Shown: positions 32,377-49,475 of the stretch, piece by piece
Numbering within the stretch: the stretch's first letter is position 1
Layout: every line of letters starts with the position of its first letter
Made by a program: the position numbers and the translations under genes
Source: Epinephelus fuscoguttatus
Taxonomy: Eukaryota > Chordata > Actinopteri > Perciformes > Serranidae
Direction of reading: 5' to 3'
DNA length: 64,000 nt
Assembly (NCBI RefSeq): GCF_011397635.1
Contig: NC_064767.1
Location: 888,501-952,500, forward strand
Notes under the pieces: generated by a model
The model's database searches: none
What the model was told of the DNA's origin: nothing
What the model saw: only the letters and a program-made list of their open reading frames with translations

Positions 32377-32422
32377 ATTGGCTGAATGTCAGATGTCTGT
32401 TGACTCCTCGGCCTCTGATTGG
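32377..32422 (-). promoter_or_regulatory. Paired CCAAT boxes upstream of dnph1
   Basis: ATTGG at 32377-32381 and 32418-32422 (CCAAT in dnph1 sense) lie about 171 and 212 bases upstream of the ATG and 41 bases apart. Both sit in the form GATTGGCTG or GATTGGATG, good NF-Y cores. The surrounding 32220-32520 is GC-rich. No TATA box was seen. Confidence 0.5.
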
Positions 32423-32771
32423 ATGAACCAGGAGGTGGTGGCCAGGGAGGAAGGGGCGGGACTACCTGACAGACTGAGCTGTGGGTGAAGAAACCCGCCA
32501 TCTAAATAACATTTCAAAGTAAAAGTCTGCAGCTGTTAGTGTTAAAATGAATAAAGTATCATTATTATTAATAATATAATAAATGTGATAACAATAAAAT
32601 GCTATTAATAACATGATCATGTAAAGTAATCATGATGTGCATAAACAATAAAATTATAATAAGTGTAAACTAATGAGGACCTGCGCTGAGAAGAGAAAAC
32701 TGACAGTAGTCATTTAAACTCATGTCACTGAGTGTGTATATCCACAGAGTCACACACTGTCCATCCCATAG

Positions 32772-32777
32772 TTTATT
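32772..32777 (-). terminator. yipf3: yipf3 polyadenylation signal
   Basis: TTTATT on plus is AATAAA in yipf3 sense, about 143 bases after the stop codon at 32920. It leaves about 560 bases to the dnph1 start codon. Confidence 0.6.
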
Positions 32778-32919
32778 AGAGTCTGTACAGAAACTATAAA
32801 TACATGTCAACAACCCAAAATATTACAGACACTCAGAAAGAATAAAAAATGTACAGAGAAAGAGATCAACTTTTAACTTGAAGGTTCTGACAGAAAGAGA
32901 TGTGTCTGTGTTGGGGGCC

Positions 32920-38510
<5,591 letters not shown>

Positions 38511-38704
38511 TTTTCCGCTGCAGCGTTCAGTTCACCGGGCACTTTACCGTGTTCGTCCCGGCTCTGTGGTGTGTGAACGGTCCCTCGGCTCACTGTCGGA
38601 GGTTATTTTACACGGAAACGGTGAAACTCGGAGGTTTGTGTCGCTGAATCTAAACTACAAACATCACAAGCTCTGACTCCGCCTCCACAGGGCTGCACGC
38701 ACGG

Positions 38705-38760
38705 CACGTGATGACGTCACAGAGGCTGAGGCGACGTGGAAGCTGGAGATGTCGCGAGAT
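38705..38760 (-). promoter_or_regulatory. yipf3 core promoter motifs: CACGTG, TGACGTCA, TCGCGAGA
   Basis: Within 56 bases there are a palindromic E-box CACGTG (38705-38710), a full CRE TGACGTCA (38712-38719) and TCGCGAGA at about 38752-38759, followed by TTCTCG. They lie 195-250 bases upstream of the yipf3 ATG in CpG-rich sequence with no TATA box. Such motif sets mark housekeeping promoters (bHLH-Zip, CREB/ATF and TCTCGCGAGA/BANP families). Confidence 0.55.
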
Positions 38761-38769
38761 TCTCGTGTT

Positions 38770-39960
38770 TGTCATTGACCCTCTGTTTATAATGACACTT
38801 TTATATTTATTGATTTTATAAACGCTTTAACTGCTTTGATCAATAAATAAATAAATACTGTATAATAATATATTTCATGTTTTTACTAAATATAAACAAA
38901 AACTGATGAGAAACGAGTGTTGTTTATTAATGTGATTGAAATATTAACATTATCTCTGATTAATACTGTTCAGCTCTCTCATCCTTCAACTACACATTTT
39001 CCTTTGGGTGTTTTTGTTGCAATTATTCTGTTCTTTGTTTATGTTCACTGTTTTGCAAAAACTTTATGAGATTAGATTTAAACGTGTAAGGTGTTCACCT
39101 TCATGAAAATATATGATCAGTAAATAAATATATTCATTTATTTTTTATAGAATGCATCAAAGATATTATTTACTGCTCATAATTTTTACGGGGGCTCTCA
39201 AACCTTATCTCAGTAAAAGTTTTATGGTACTCTGTTACAGAATATCCAGCACTCAGTAGCTGAATATTTATTTATGCTCATTCTATTTTTTTTAATTTAC
39301 TTTTCATTTCTCTCTTATCATCAACTACATATTGATTATTTTTTCAAAATCCTGCAGTATTATTATTTTTTATCAGGTAATTGTTATTTATTCATTTTTA
39401 TTTTTATCTTTTTTATTTTTTTCTTTTATATTTCATATCTAAATCCATCAGTAATTATATTAATTATCCTTTTTTTTTTTTTTTTTTTGGTTTGTTGTGT
39501 TTTATATTCTAATACATTGTCCATTTCTGTGGGTCCTATACTTCTGTTTTGTACCTGGAAAGTCACTACTGTTTTAATTTGCACCAAAATAAATAAATAA
39601 ATAAATAAATAAAAATAAATAAGAAATTCTCTGTTACGTGGAAAAGTCATGTGTTGAGAGTTTTACTCAAAGTAGAAGTAAATATCTATTCAAAATAAAC
39701 TTAAAGGAATGACAGTTACAGTACTCACTGTGCAGAGTAACATAATGATATTATTGACAGATGAATGTGTTGATCAGTTTAATGACTCTATATCCTGCTG
39801 GTAGTTTCATGTATAATAACACGTCATCATGTATTATTGATCATATCTGAGTCTGTCAAGTGTCGGTGCTGCTTCAACATCTCCTTCACTAACGTGAGGC
39901 GTCACCGGCTGCAGTTACAGCAGTGTCCCAGCAGGGGGCAGTCCCGCCCTCTCTGACTCG
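38770..39960. other. AT-rich intergenic spacer between yipf3 and ncoa4
   Basis: Contains T-rich runs (about 39465-39488) and an (AAAT)n array at about 39587-39620. The stretch around 39715-39745 resembles another at 53035-53065 (ACAGTACTCACTGTGCAGAG), a dispersed repeat. No gene. Confidence 0.55.
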
Positions 39961-39980
39961 AACGGGATGTTGCTCTCAGT

Positions 39981-40160
39981 TCTCGCGAGACTCCTACACC
40001 CCCGATGTTGTTTTTTTTTCCTTGACGTTATTATCGTGACATTGGGTCGCAGCTGGTGGAAACACCGGTTTTATCGGAGCTCTTTTTCACTTCAACGTGT
40101 CACCGAACAAACTCGGATTATTTATGACATCGAAGTCGAGGGTCCACAGCAAAGGCTCCC
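39981..40160 (+). promoter_or_regulatory. ncoa4: Probable ncoa4 promoter and non-coding first exon
   Basis: A perfect TCTCGCGAGA palindrome lies at 39981-39990 in a CpG-rich, TATA-less stretch. Downstream the sequence to about 40160 ends AAAGGCTCCCG|GTGAGT, a strong splice donor at 40161. This fits a non-coding first exon of ncoa4, whose first coding exon starts with an acceptor two bases before its ATG at 46647. Assignment to ncoa4 is inferred from position and orientation; no transcript evidence is available here. Confidence 0.45.
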
Positions 40161-43100
40161 GGTGAGTTGAACCGTCTGCGGCTCAGATAAACGCCCCGTC
40201 TCGCATCCCAAGTGTCGGTTAGTCGGCACAGCTAGCTCCGCTGACCTGACTGCGGCGGTGAGGCTAACTGAAGCTAGCTGCTAACTCTGTCAGCTACACC
40301 TTTATCTCTTTAGCTTTACAGTTAGCTGTTGGCATCAGCTCATAGACTGTCACATATTATTAAGGTTACTATTTGAATAAGGTTCCTGCCGACAGATAAA
40401 ACCGATAAGCTAAGCTGACTAACGTTAACGTTACTTCAGCTAATAACGCTCTGTGACCTCCAGTTGTTGCCAAAACTTTAGATAAGAAGACAATTATTAA
40501 TAATATGTTTGTTTTTGGTTCCGTTAAAAAGCTCCTACTCATGCCATCCCCGCAGTTACAAAGTATTACTACGTGTTTCATGAGTAAAACCAAACTCGCT
40601 TTAAAAAAACCTCTAATTTTGACGTTACCGTTCATCAGCGGGGTTTTACGTGACGTAACATTATTTTTTATTTATTATATATATTATTAATATCCACTCA
40701 GTAATTCGGCATACTCATACCTCGCTCATAAATGTCACCTGTCACTAGATGTCATCTTTTAAATGTGTTCCGGTCTCATTCTCACAGTCTCCTTCACAGC
40801 GGAGGAGCGACACTGATCGCTCGGCTCCGGCTGTAAAAGTATGTATTTTATGGCAGTGACATGCCGCTGGGTGGATTATCAGTAAGCCGAGTTCAGCAGG
40901 TGACCTTTGGTATTCGGAGAAAGTGTGGATTTGTTGGATCAGCTGTGCACTCTGTCCCAACAGACCGGACAAACATAAACACGCAATGTTTTGTCCGGGG
41001 TTTGGCTGGGTGAGCAGGGACATTACCTTCCTGTCACGTTCACTGTGGTTAATATGAAGCCGAGTTATCAGCTGCACTCAGCGGCCTCGGTCACATCCTG
41101 GTTAATCACTGATATGTGTGATATTGGTGTTTATGGCGGACAGTGATAAAAGAGAGGCAGGTCACGGAGTTCTGCGGGGCCTCTGCGGGGCCTCTGCGGG
41201 GCCCTCCCCCCGGTGTGAGTGTACGTGCGGGCCGACAAGCTGTGATGGCGGACAGACAGAGAGGAGTTTCCTCATTCCTGTGAGCTCCGACAGCAGCGCG
41301 GATAAAGCAACAATACCCGGTGTGATTTCACAGAGAGCGGCTGAACTGAGAGCTGAACACGGATCTGTTTTATCTCTGAGTCCGACACATGAGGTACGGA
41401 CACCAACACACTGTTACCGACTGTGTTCGCCATCTTAGCTGCCGGGTCGCCTCCACATGGCTCCGTCATGGAGTTATTATTAAATAAGATGCAGATTGAT
41501 GTCCCGACACGAGCTCTGAGGTGAGACTGAAGATTCACTCAAACTGTGGAGGATAAAAACTGAAGGTTATTATTAGCACATGTTAACATGACATGTTGGA
41601 GGAAGTAGATCAAAACACCATCATGCAAATAAACTCATGTACAAGTCAAACTCACTGTAGAGCAACACTTGGTAAAATACTCAAAGTATCTGGCGGTAGA
41701 CTGACGTCAGTGTTGTTGTTTTGTGGCTGTCTGTGTTAATGTGAAAATAAAAAAAACAACTTCTACAAATACAGCAAAAAATATCTGTAAACTCCAAAAT
41801 ATTTTGCAAAGCAGATCAGCAGATCACATGTACGTAGATTTGTGTCAATAGTATGTGTGTGAGGAAATCAACAATCCGTGTGTTAATGTGTAATGTGAAA
41901 ATATAAAACAACTTCTATACAGATAGATTTACAGACTCACAAAAATATTTTGCAAACTTGAAACAGACCTACAAATACACAAACAGATTCCACCAATAAA
42001 ATAACAACCTGTGAATAAGATTGAATTATCTTACAAATAAATGAGAAGCATTTGTGAATCTTTTTCTAATCTATCTATATTTGTGACTTTGCATTTTATG
42101 CACAGTTAGTCTTTGTTTTGCTCTTTTTAATTAGTTGAATTTGTTTGTGTATTTACAGATCTGTTTTATATTTGCAAAATATTTTGTGAGTTTGCAAATC
42201 TGTTTTGTGTTCACATAAATTGTTTAACATTTTCAGATTACACGTTAACATAGAGAGTGTTGGTTTCTGTGCACAAATAATATTGACACAAATCTATTGC
42301 CATATATATGTGTATTTTAATATGTTTTATATTTTGAAAAAAAAGTACTTTTGTGAATCTACGAATTTTTTTTGTAATTGTGCAAGTTGTTATACTGACA
42401 GATTTACAGATTTCCTCACACATATAATATTAACACAAATGTTTCTCCGTTTCATCGTCTGCACTGCGCTTTAGTGTTTGAACATTTTTTCACGTCTGAC
42501 TCAGAGACGGAAACATTCCTGCTGTTAGACGACACATTTAATCAGAACCGGACGGATGGACAGAAACCAGCGTGAGTTTGAGCTCCGTACCACAGTAACT
42601 GTTTTATTAACCAACACTGAAGCTGTGTGTTTTTAAACATGTCTGAACACGTCGGTCTCATGTCCTCACACAGAGACAGACAGTAAATGGAAGTACTTTA
42701 ACATTTTTGTAAAGTACTCCACCTTGTCTGAAGTAATCTTTTATGTCCTAAAGTACTCCACCAGTAGTCTAGAAGTACTCCAACATGTCTGGAGATCTTC
42801 AAGTATGTGTGGTGGTATTTTTCCATGTCTGGTAGTATGTACCACTACAGTCTGAAGATACTAAGTAAAAGTACTCCACCATGTCTGTCCTGAAATACTT
42901 TGTCATTAAAAGTACTTGCATGTGTCCTGAAGTACTTCCCCAAATCTTAAAGTATATGCTGTGTCTTGATTTACTCACTCAAATCTTGAAGTAATGTGTG
43001 TATGAATATATGAAAGACTGTGTACTTATGTAAATATTATGAATAAAAAGCAGCGATGAGCAACAATAAAAATAAAACAGACATAAAACAGTATCAACAT

Positions 43101-43600
43101 GGAGCTGATGGTCGTGTTCAGTATTTGTACATGTTTGTTGTATGTTCAGCGTGCAGGAGTCAGACTTACAGCTGCTGAAATAATGAACACCATACACGTG
43201 TGATATGTCTGATATGTAATGTGTATCATGTACATGTACATGTATCTGAAAGCTGTTGAACAGACAAAGTCGTCTGACATGATCTGAGACGTAGAAGCTT
43301 TGTCTTGGTCACAGCAGAGTCTGGAGGTCAAAGGTCACGCTGATGTTGTTGCTCAGTGATGAAGTGAAGCCTGGCTCTTATCAGCTGCTGCTCAGCTGAC
43401 TGACTGCTTACAGCTGATACTGAAGCAGCGCCGCACCCTGAGGCCACGCCTCCACCTCCGCCATCAGGAAAAGGAAAAAAAACACATGACAAACGATTCA
43501 GTACGTTTGATCAGGGTTATATCAGAGCTGCCGCCATGGCAACACGAAGTGTGATTAGCTGGAATACTTTTCAAAATAAAAGAATAAGAAAAAATAAGAG
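40161..43600. other. Presumed ncoa4 intron 1, left part
   Basis: No coding exon could be supported. A CpG-rich stretch at about 41110-41420 could be an alternative first exon but has no decisive signal. The 41720-42430 segment contains repeated TTTGCAAA/ACAAAT AT-rich motifs, and 42690-42990 repeats AGTACTCCACCATGTCT-like phrases, an old degenerate minisatellite. Confidence 0.45.
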
Positions 43601-43604
43601 GAAC

Positions 43605-45548
43605 TTCACTGAGTCTTGAAGTCCTCTGCTGAGTCTTGAAGTACTCTGCTGAGTCTTGAAGTACCTCAAAGTACTCTGCTGAGTCTTGAAGTCCTCTGCT
43701 GAGTCTTGAAGTACCTCGAAGTTCTCTGCTGAGTCTTGAAGTCCTCTGCTGAGTCTTGAAGTACCTCAAAGTACTCTGCTGAGTCTTGAAGTCCTCTGCT
43801 GAGTCTTGAAGTCCTCTGCTGAGTCTTGAAGTACCTCGAAGTTCTCTGCTGAGTCTTGAAGTACCTCAAAGTACTCTGCTGAGTCTTGAAGTCCTCTGCT
43901 GAGTCTTGAAGTACCTCGAAGTCCTCTGCTGAGTCTTGAAGTACCTCGAAGTACTCTGCTGAGCCTTGAAGTCCTCTGCTGAGTCTTGAAGTCCTCTGCT
44001 GAGTCTTGAAGTACCTCGAAGTTCTCTGCTGAGTCTTGAAGTACCTCAAAGTACTCTGCTGAGTCTTGAAGTCCTCTGCTGAGTCTTGAAGTACCTCGAA
44101 GTCCTCTGCTGAGTCTTGAAGTACCTCGAAGTCCTCTGCTGAGTCTTGAAGTACCTCGAAGTCCTCTGCTGAGTCTTGAAGTCCTCTGCTGAGTCTTGAA
44201 GTCCTCTGCTGAGTCTTGAAGTACCTCGAAGTTCTCTGCTGAGCCTTGAAGTCCTCTGCTGAGTCTTGAAGTACCTCAAAGTACTCTGCTGAGTCTTGAA
44301 GTTCTCTGCTGAGTGTTGAAGTACTCTGCTGAGTCTTGCAGTGTATCAGGTTCTCTGCTGAGTCTTGAAGTACCTCAAAGTACTCTGCTGAGTCTTGAAG
44401 TCCTCTGCTGAGTCTTGAAGTACCTCGAAGTCCTCTGCTGAGTCTTGAAGTACCTCGAAGTCCTCTGCTGAGTCTTGAAGTACCTCGAAGTACTCTGCTG
44501 AGTCTTGAAGTACCTCGAAGTACTCTGCTGAGTCTTGAAGTACCTCAAAGTACTCTGCTCAGTCTTGAAGTCCTCTGCTGAGTCTTGAAGTACCTCGAAG
44601 TTCTCTGCTGAGTCTTGAAGTACTCTGCTGAGTCTTAAAGTACCTCGAAGTTCTCTGCTCAGTCTTGAAGTCCTCTGCTGAGTCTTGAAGTACCTCAAAG
44701 TACTCTGCTGAGTCTTGAAGTACCTCAAAGTACTCTGCTCAGTCTTGAAGTCCTCTGCTGAGTCTTGAAGTACCTCGAAGTCCTCTGCTGAGTCTTGAAG
44801 TACCTCGAAGTCCTCTGCTGAGTCTTGAAGTCCTCTGCTGAGTCTTGAAGTCCTCTGCTGAGTCTTGAAGTACCTCAAAGTACTCTGCTGAGTCTTGAAG
44901 TCCTCTGCTGAGTCTTGAAGTACCTCAAAGTACTCTGCTGAGTCTTGAAGTCCTCTGCTGAGTCTTGAAGTACCTCAAAGTACTCTGCTGAGTCTTGAAG
45001 TACCTCAAAGTACTCTGCTCAGTCTTGAAGTCCTCTGCTGAGTCTTGAAGTACCTCGAAGTTCTCTGCTGAGTCTTGAAGTCCTCTGCTGAGTCTTGAAG
45101 TCCTCTGCTGAGTCTTGAAGTACCTCAAAGTACTCTGCTGAGTCTTGAAGTCCTCTGCTGAGTCTCGAAGTACCTCAAAGTACTCTGCTGAGTCTTGAAG
45201 TCCTCTGCTGAGTCTTGAAGTACCTCAAAGTACTCTGCTGAGTCTTGAAGTACCTCAAAGTACTCTGCTGAGTCTTGAAGTCCTCTGCTGAGTCTTGAAG
45301 TACCTCGAAGTTCTCTGCTGAGTCTTGAAGTCCTCTGCTGAGTCTTGAAGTACCTCAAAGTACTCTGCTGAGTCTTGAAGTCCTCTGCTGAGTCTTGAAG
45401 TACCTCGAAGTTCTCTGCTGAGTCTTGAAGTCCTCTGCTGAGTCTTGAAGTACCTCGAAGTTCTCTGCTGAGTCTTGAAGTCCTCTGCTGAGTCTTGAAG
45501 TACCTCAAAGTACTCTGCTGAGTCTTGAAGTCCTCTGCTGAGTCTCGA
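43605..45548. repeat. Mosaic minisatellite of 20-bp and 10-bp modules, about 1.95 kb
   Basis: Modules are GTCCTCTGCTGAGTCTTGAA, GTACTCTGCTGAGTCTTGAA and the 10-bp GTACCTCAAA or GTACCTCGAA. They combine mostly into 50-bp higher-order units, with 30-bp and 70-bp variants. The minus strand lacks stops over long stretches, giving RYFKTQQRTSRL-type frames of up to 167 codons that are repeat products. It lies in the presumed ncoa4 intron 1. Confidence 0.95.
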
Positions 45549-45774
45549 TCTGCAGTCAGCTGAGTCAGCAGCTGTGGAAGCAAAATAGTAGAAGCTCAGT
45601 AGATCCTCCTCAGTCAGGACTCACCTGTGTGGTCAGGACTCACCTGTGTGGTCAGGATTCACCTGTGTGGTCGTAACCCGACCCAGCAGATATAGAACTC
45701 TTTTGTCACGTTGGACTCTGTGACAGACACTTTTGTTTTCGGATTGTCTGTCCGTCCATCTGTACGTCCCGTTC

Positions 45775-46250
45775 TCATGAACCCGATATCTCAGAAACAC
45801 TTTGAGAGAGTTTCCTCAAATTTGGCACAAACGTCCACTTGGACTCAACAACAAACTGATTAGAATTTGGTGGTCAGAGGTCACTGTGACCATGCGTCTG
45901 TCTCATTATGTGAATGCATATTTCAAGAAAACCCAAGCAAAAATGTGCGCTTGGACCGAAGGAAAGAAACAATTTGATTTTGGTGGTCAAAGCATCTGTC
46001 TCATTCTCATGAATGCGATATCTCAGGGACACCTTAAGAGAATTGCCTCAAGACAAACGTCCACCTGGACCAAAGAACAAACCAATTGGAACCTTGCATC
46101 CATCTCATTTTGTGAATGCAGTATCTTAAATACACTGTAAGGGAATTTCTTCTAATATGGCACAAACGTCCTCTAAACTAATTACAATTTGGAGGTCAAA
46201 GGTCAGAGGTCACTGTGACCTCACAAAACATTTGGCCATAACTCAAGAAC
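45775..46250. repeat. Dispersed repeat of about 100-135 bp, cluster 3, with two ERE palindromes
   Basis: Same family as 13010-13640 and 21560-22040: GATATCTCAGAAACACTTTG boxes at about 45784, 45917, 46015 and 46117. AGGTCACTGTGACCA occurs at 45878-45892 and AGGTCACTGTGACCT at 46207-46221, both containing the full palindrome GGTCA-3-TGACC. Three consecutive AGGTCA half-sites spaced by one base precede and include the second (46193-46212). It lies about 430 bases upstream of the ncoa4 start codon. Confidence 0.9.
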
Positions 46251-46646
46251 TGTAGTTTGACCTTGAACTGACCTGACTGAGTCATTGATGGACACCTTTA
46301 AAAACCAGTTAAGACAATAGATATTTATTAATTATGAGTATTGAATCATTATTGATTGTTTGATGAGAGTGAACGACTCAGCTGAAAATATTGATTATTA
46401 TTGTTTATAAACGTAGATCACAGTGAGCGTGAAGGTCATGAGAGGTGTGAGTGTGTTACAGTCACTGACAGCTCAAACACAAACGTGTGTTGTGATGTTA
46501 CATCATGTTTCTCTGAGGAAACTAAAGAGGATTATTTCATGTGGAGCTGCTGATCAGCTGATTGAGTGAAGTTCATAGAGCTGCAGTCCATATCCACTCT
46601 GACCGCTTTTATTTTGACGCTGTGTGTTTCCTGTTTCCTGTCCAGG

Positions 46647-47374
46647 ATGCTGTCAGCAGAGGCGGTGGAGGCGGCAGCCGTGGGCGAGCTGAAGCAGTGC
46701 CAGCAGGCCCAGGATCAGCTGGAGGAGGCCATCAACGGCGTGATGAAGGCCGAGCAGCAGCTGAGAGAAAACACCAGAGAGGTCAGGACCTTCATCCTCC
46801 TCATCCTCATCTGTCGGTTTAAACATTGATCTGTCATCATGTTAAAGTCAGGATGTGTTGATGAGTAGAGACGGACGAGCGTGTGAAGAGTTAAAACGTA
46901 AAGAAACATGCTGAGTCAGCTGATCAGAACCAGCGTGCAGCAGAAACGCGTTAGCATTAGCATTAGCATTAGTCTGTCACTCTGGCAGTCCAGCAGCTTT
47001 ATAATGAACTTTGTTTGAAACATGGAGGGCACATGTTGATCAGGGCTGTCAGCACGTTTATCGTGGTGCTGCTTGTTTTTGTCTCCACGAACCCGTAATC
47101 AGGATTTCTGTTTGTGCTTCTACTCTGATCTTTCCCTCAGTGGAAACAAAGCTTTGATTTACTTTAATTTCACAGATAAGAAACAATAAATTGTGAAGAC
47201 AATAAAGCCTCCACACACTGTGTGTGATTTATCCTGGCTGAAATATGAGCAGAGGAAATCTCTGCTAGCTGCTAGGCTAATTTATACAATGTAAAATGCC
47301 ATAGGCTTGTGCTAATAACGTTAGCATGTTGTATTTGTGGGGAAAATGTGTCCAGATAAAGACAAGTGTTTGTC

Positions 47375-47420
<46 letters not shown>

Positions 47421-47498
47421 TTAATCCTTTTGTTGTTGGTTCCTGTGGTCGTTTCATTACCTCAGGCTCAGTTAACCATCAACAGGTTGGGTCACGTT

Positions 47499-47554
<56 letters not shown>

Positions 47555-47979
47555 TTGAGTCTGACTATAAAAGAGTAAAGAAAGAGACGAGTTCATATCA
47601 CTGACAGCAGCTTCATCTACTGGTCTCTACTGCGTTCTCCTGGACTTTATTGAAGGCTAGTGTGTTCTGCTGGACTCTACTGGTCTCTACTGTGTTTTTA
47701 CTGGACTGTACTGTATTCTACTGGTGTCTAGTTTGTTGTGCTGGACTCTACTAGACTAGACTGTGTTTCTGCTGTAGTTTAGTGCACTCTGCTCACCTGT
47801 CTGAAGCTCTCCAGGTAAATGTCATTGTCAGGTCTGTGATGTCATGCTGCGTGCTGATTGGTTATTGATTGATTAATTATTGAGTTTTTGAAATGTTTGA
47901 AAACAGTGAAGAACACTCAGGTCACTGTCAGCAGACGTCTCATCATGTCCTGTTAACAGCAAACTGTCTGTCTGTCTGT

Positions 47980-48016
<37 letters not shown>

Positions 48017-48391
48017 CAGGTGCGTGCGGAGCTGCAGAGCTGTGTGAGTCGTCAGCAGGAGGCGCTGCGCTGCAGAGAGGTGTGTCTGCTGGGACAGATC
48101 GAGCTGCTGGAACAACTCAAGACTGAAACTCTGCAGCAGCAGCTGCACCAGCTGCACTGGGTAACTGCTCACTCCTTATACTGGGTGTACTGGTTACTGC
48201 TGATGGTAACATGAGTCTCCATAACCTGGGATATTCTCAGGTTACTGGTTGTGTACTGGTTGTTTACTGGTTGTGTGTGGTGTTTCAGCTCAGAGGTCAG
48301 TTTGATGTGATCGTCCATCAGCTGCAGAACTCCAGCAGCAGCAACGACCTGAGCAACCAGCTGACCAGCTGCTTGGAGAGGTAAACACACG

Positions 48392-48440
<49 letters not shown>

Positions 48441-48735
48441 TGACTAAATGAGTGTTTGTTCCTAATGACAGTGTCTGCAGAGACTCTGTACAGACATGTC
48501 CAACAGTCAGTGTTCAGCTCTCAGGAGACAGAACAAAGATTAGAATGTGATGATGATGATGATGATGATGATGGTGTGTGTGGTGTAACAGCTGGCTGTG
48601 TGTGTTTTCACCCTCTGTGTGTGCAGGTTGTCCTCTCTGAGTCTGACTCCAGAGGAAACACCTGAGATGAGTTTCCACGCCGACACTCGCTCTCTGAGGC
48701 AGGCCATCACCTCATTCGGCCGTGTCACAGCTCAG

Positions 48736-48800
<65 letters not shown>

Positions 48801-49441
48801 TGTGTCTGGGGACGTGATGTTGATCAAGGGTTTACTGTACTTCCTGTTTGCAGCTGGTGGAGGGTGTGTCCTCTCAGAGCACCGCCCCCCATAGAGGTCA
48901 GGTGCAGAGCTATCCAATCACAGCCAAGAAACAGGTAACTCCACCAATCAGGTCACCTGTGAAACATCAGACTGGACCAAAATAACTCCAGTGTAAAAGT
49001 GTGTATAACATCAATACAACGTTAATGTGACATCAGGATAACGATAATATCACAGTTAACGTTAATATAACATCAGTACAAGGTTCATATAATATCGGCG
49101 CAATGTTAATATAACATTAGTAAAACGTTAATATAACGTCAGTATAACGTAGCAGGTCGTGTGTGGAGCAGAACAGTGACATGTTGTGTGATGTGTCTCT
49201 GATCAGAAAATGGAGGCCGGAGCTCTCGGCGAATGGCTGCTGGGAACTCCTCCAGCAAGCAGCACTCCTACTGGTTACCAGTCCAGCAAGAACCCTCAGG
49301 ATTGGCTGATGGCACACAAGGAGAGCAAGGTGAGAGGGAGAGACGGCCACCTGAAGTCAGATGTGACGTCTTTGAGTGATGTCATCAGACTGAGTTTTAA
49401 ATGGCTCTGTGTTGTTCCTGTTGGTCACATGACTTCCTGTT

Positions 49442-49475
<34 letters not shown>

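Noticed and set aside
41118-41438. Frame of 106 codons in CpG-rich sequence, possible alternative first exon of ncoa4
   Set aside because: No family similarity; vertebrate NCOA4 begins in the exon at 46647. Kept only as a possibility for an untranslated exon.
43464-45583. Minus-strand frames of 67-167 codons reading RYFKTQQRTSRL repeats
   Set aside because: Products of the 20/10-bp modular minisatellite in the presumed ncoa4 intron 1.
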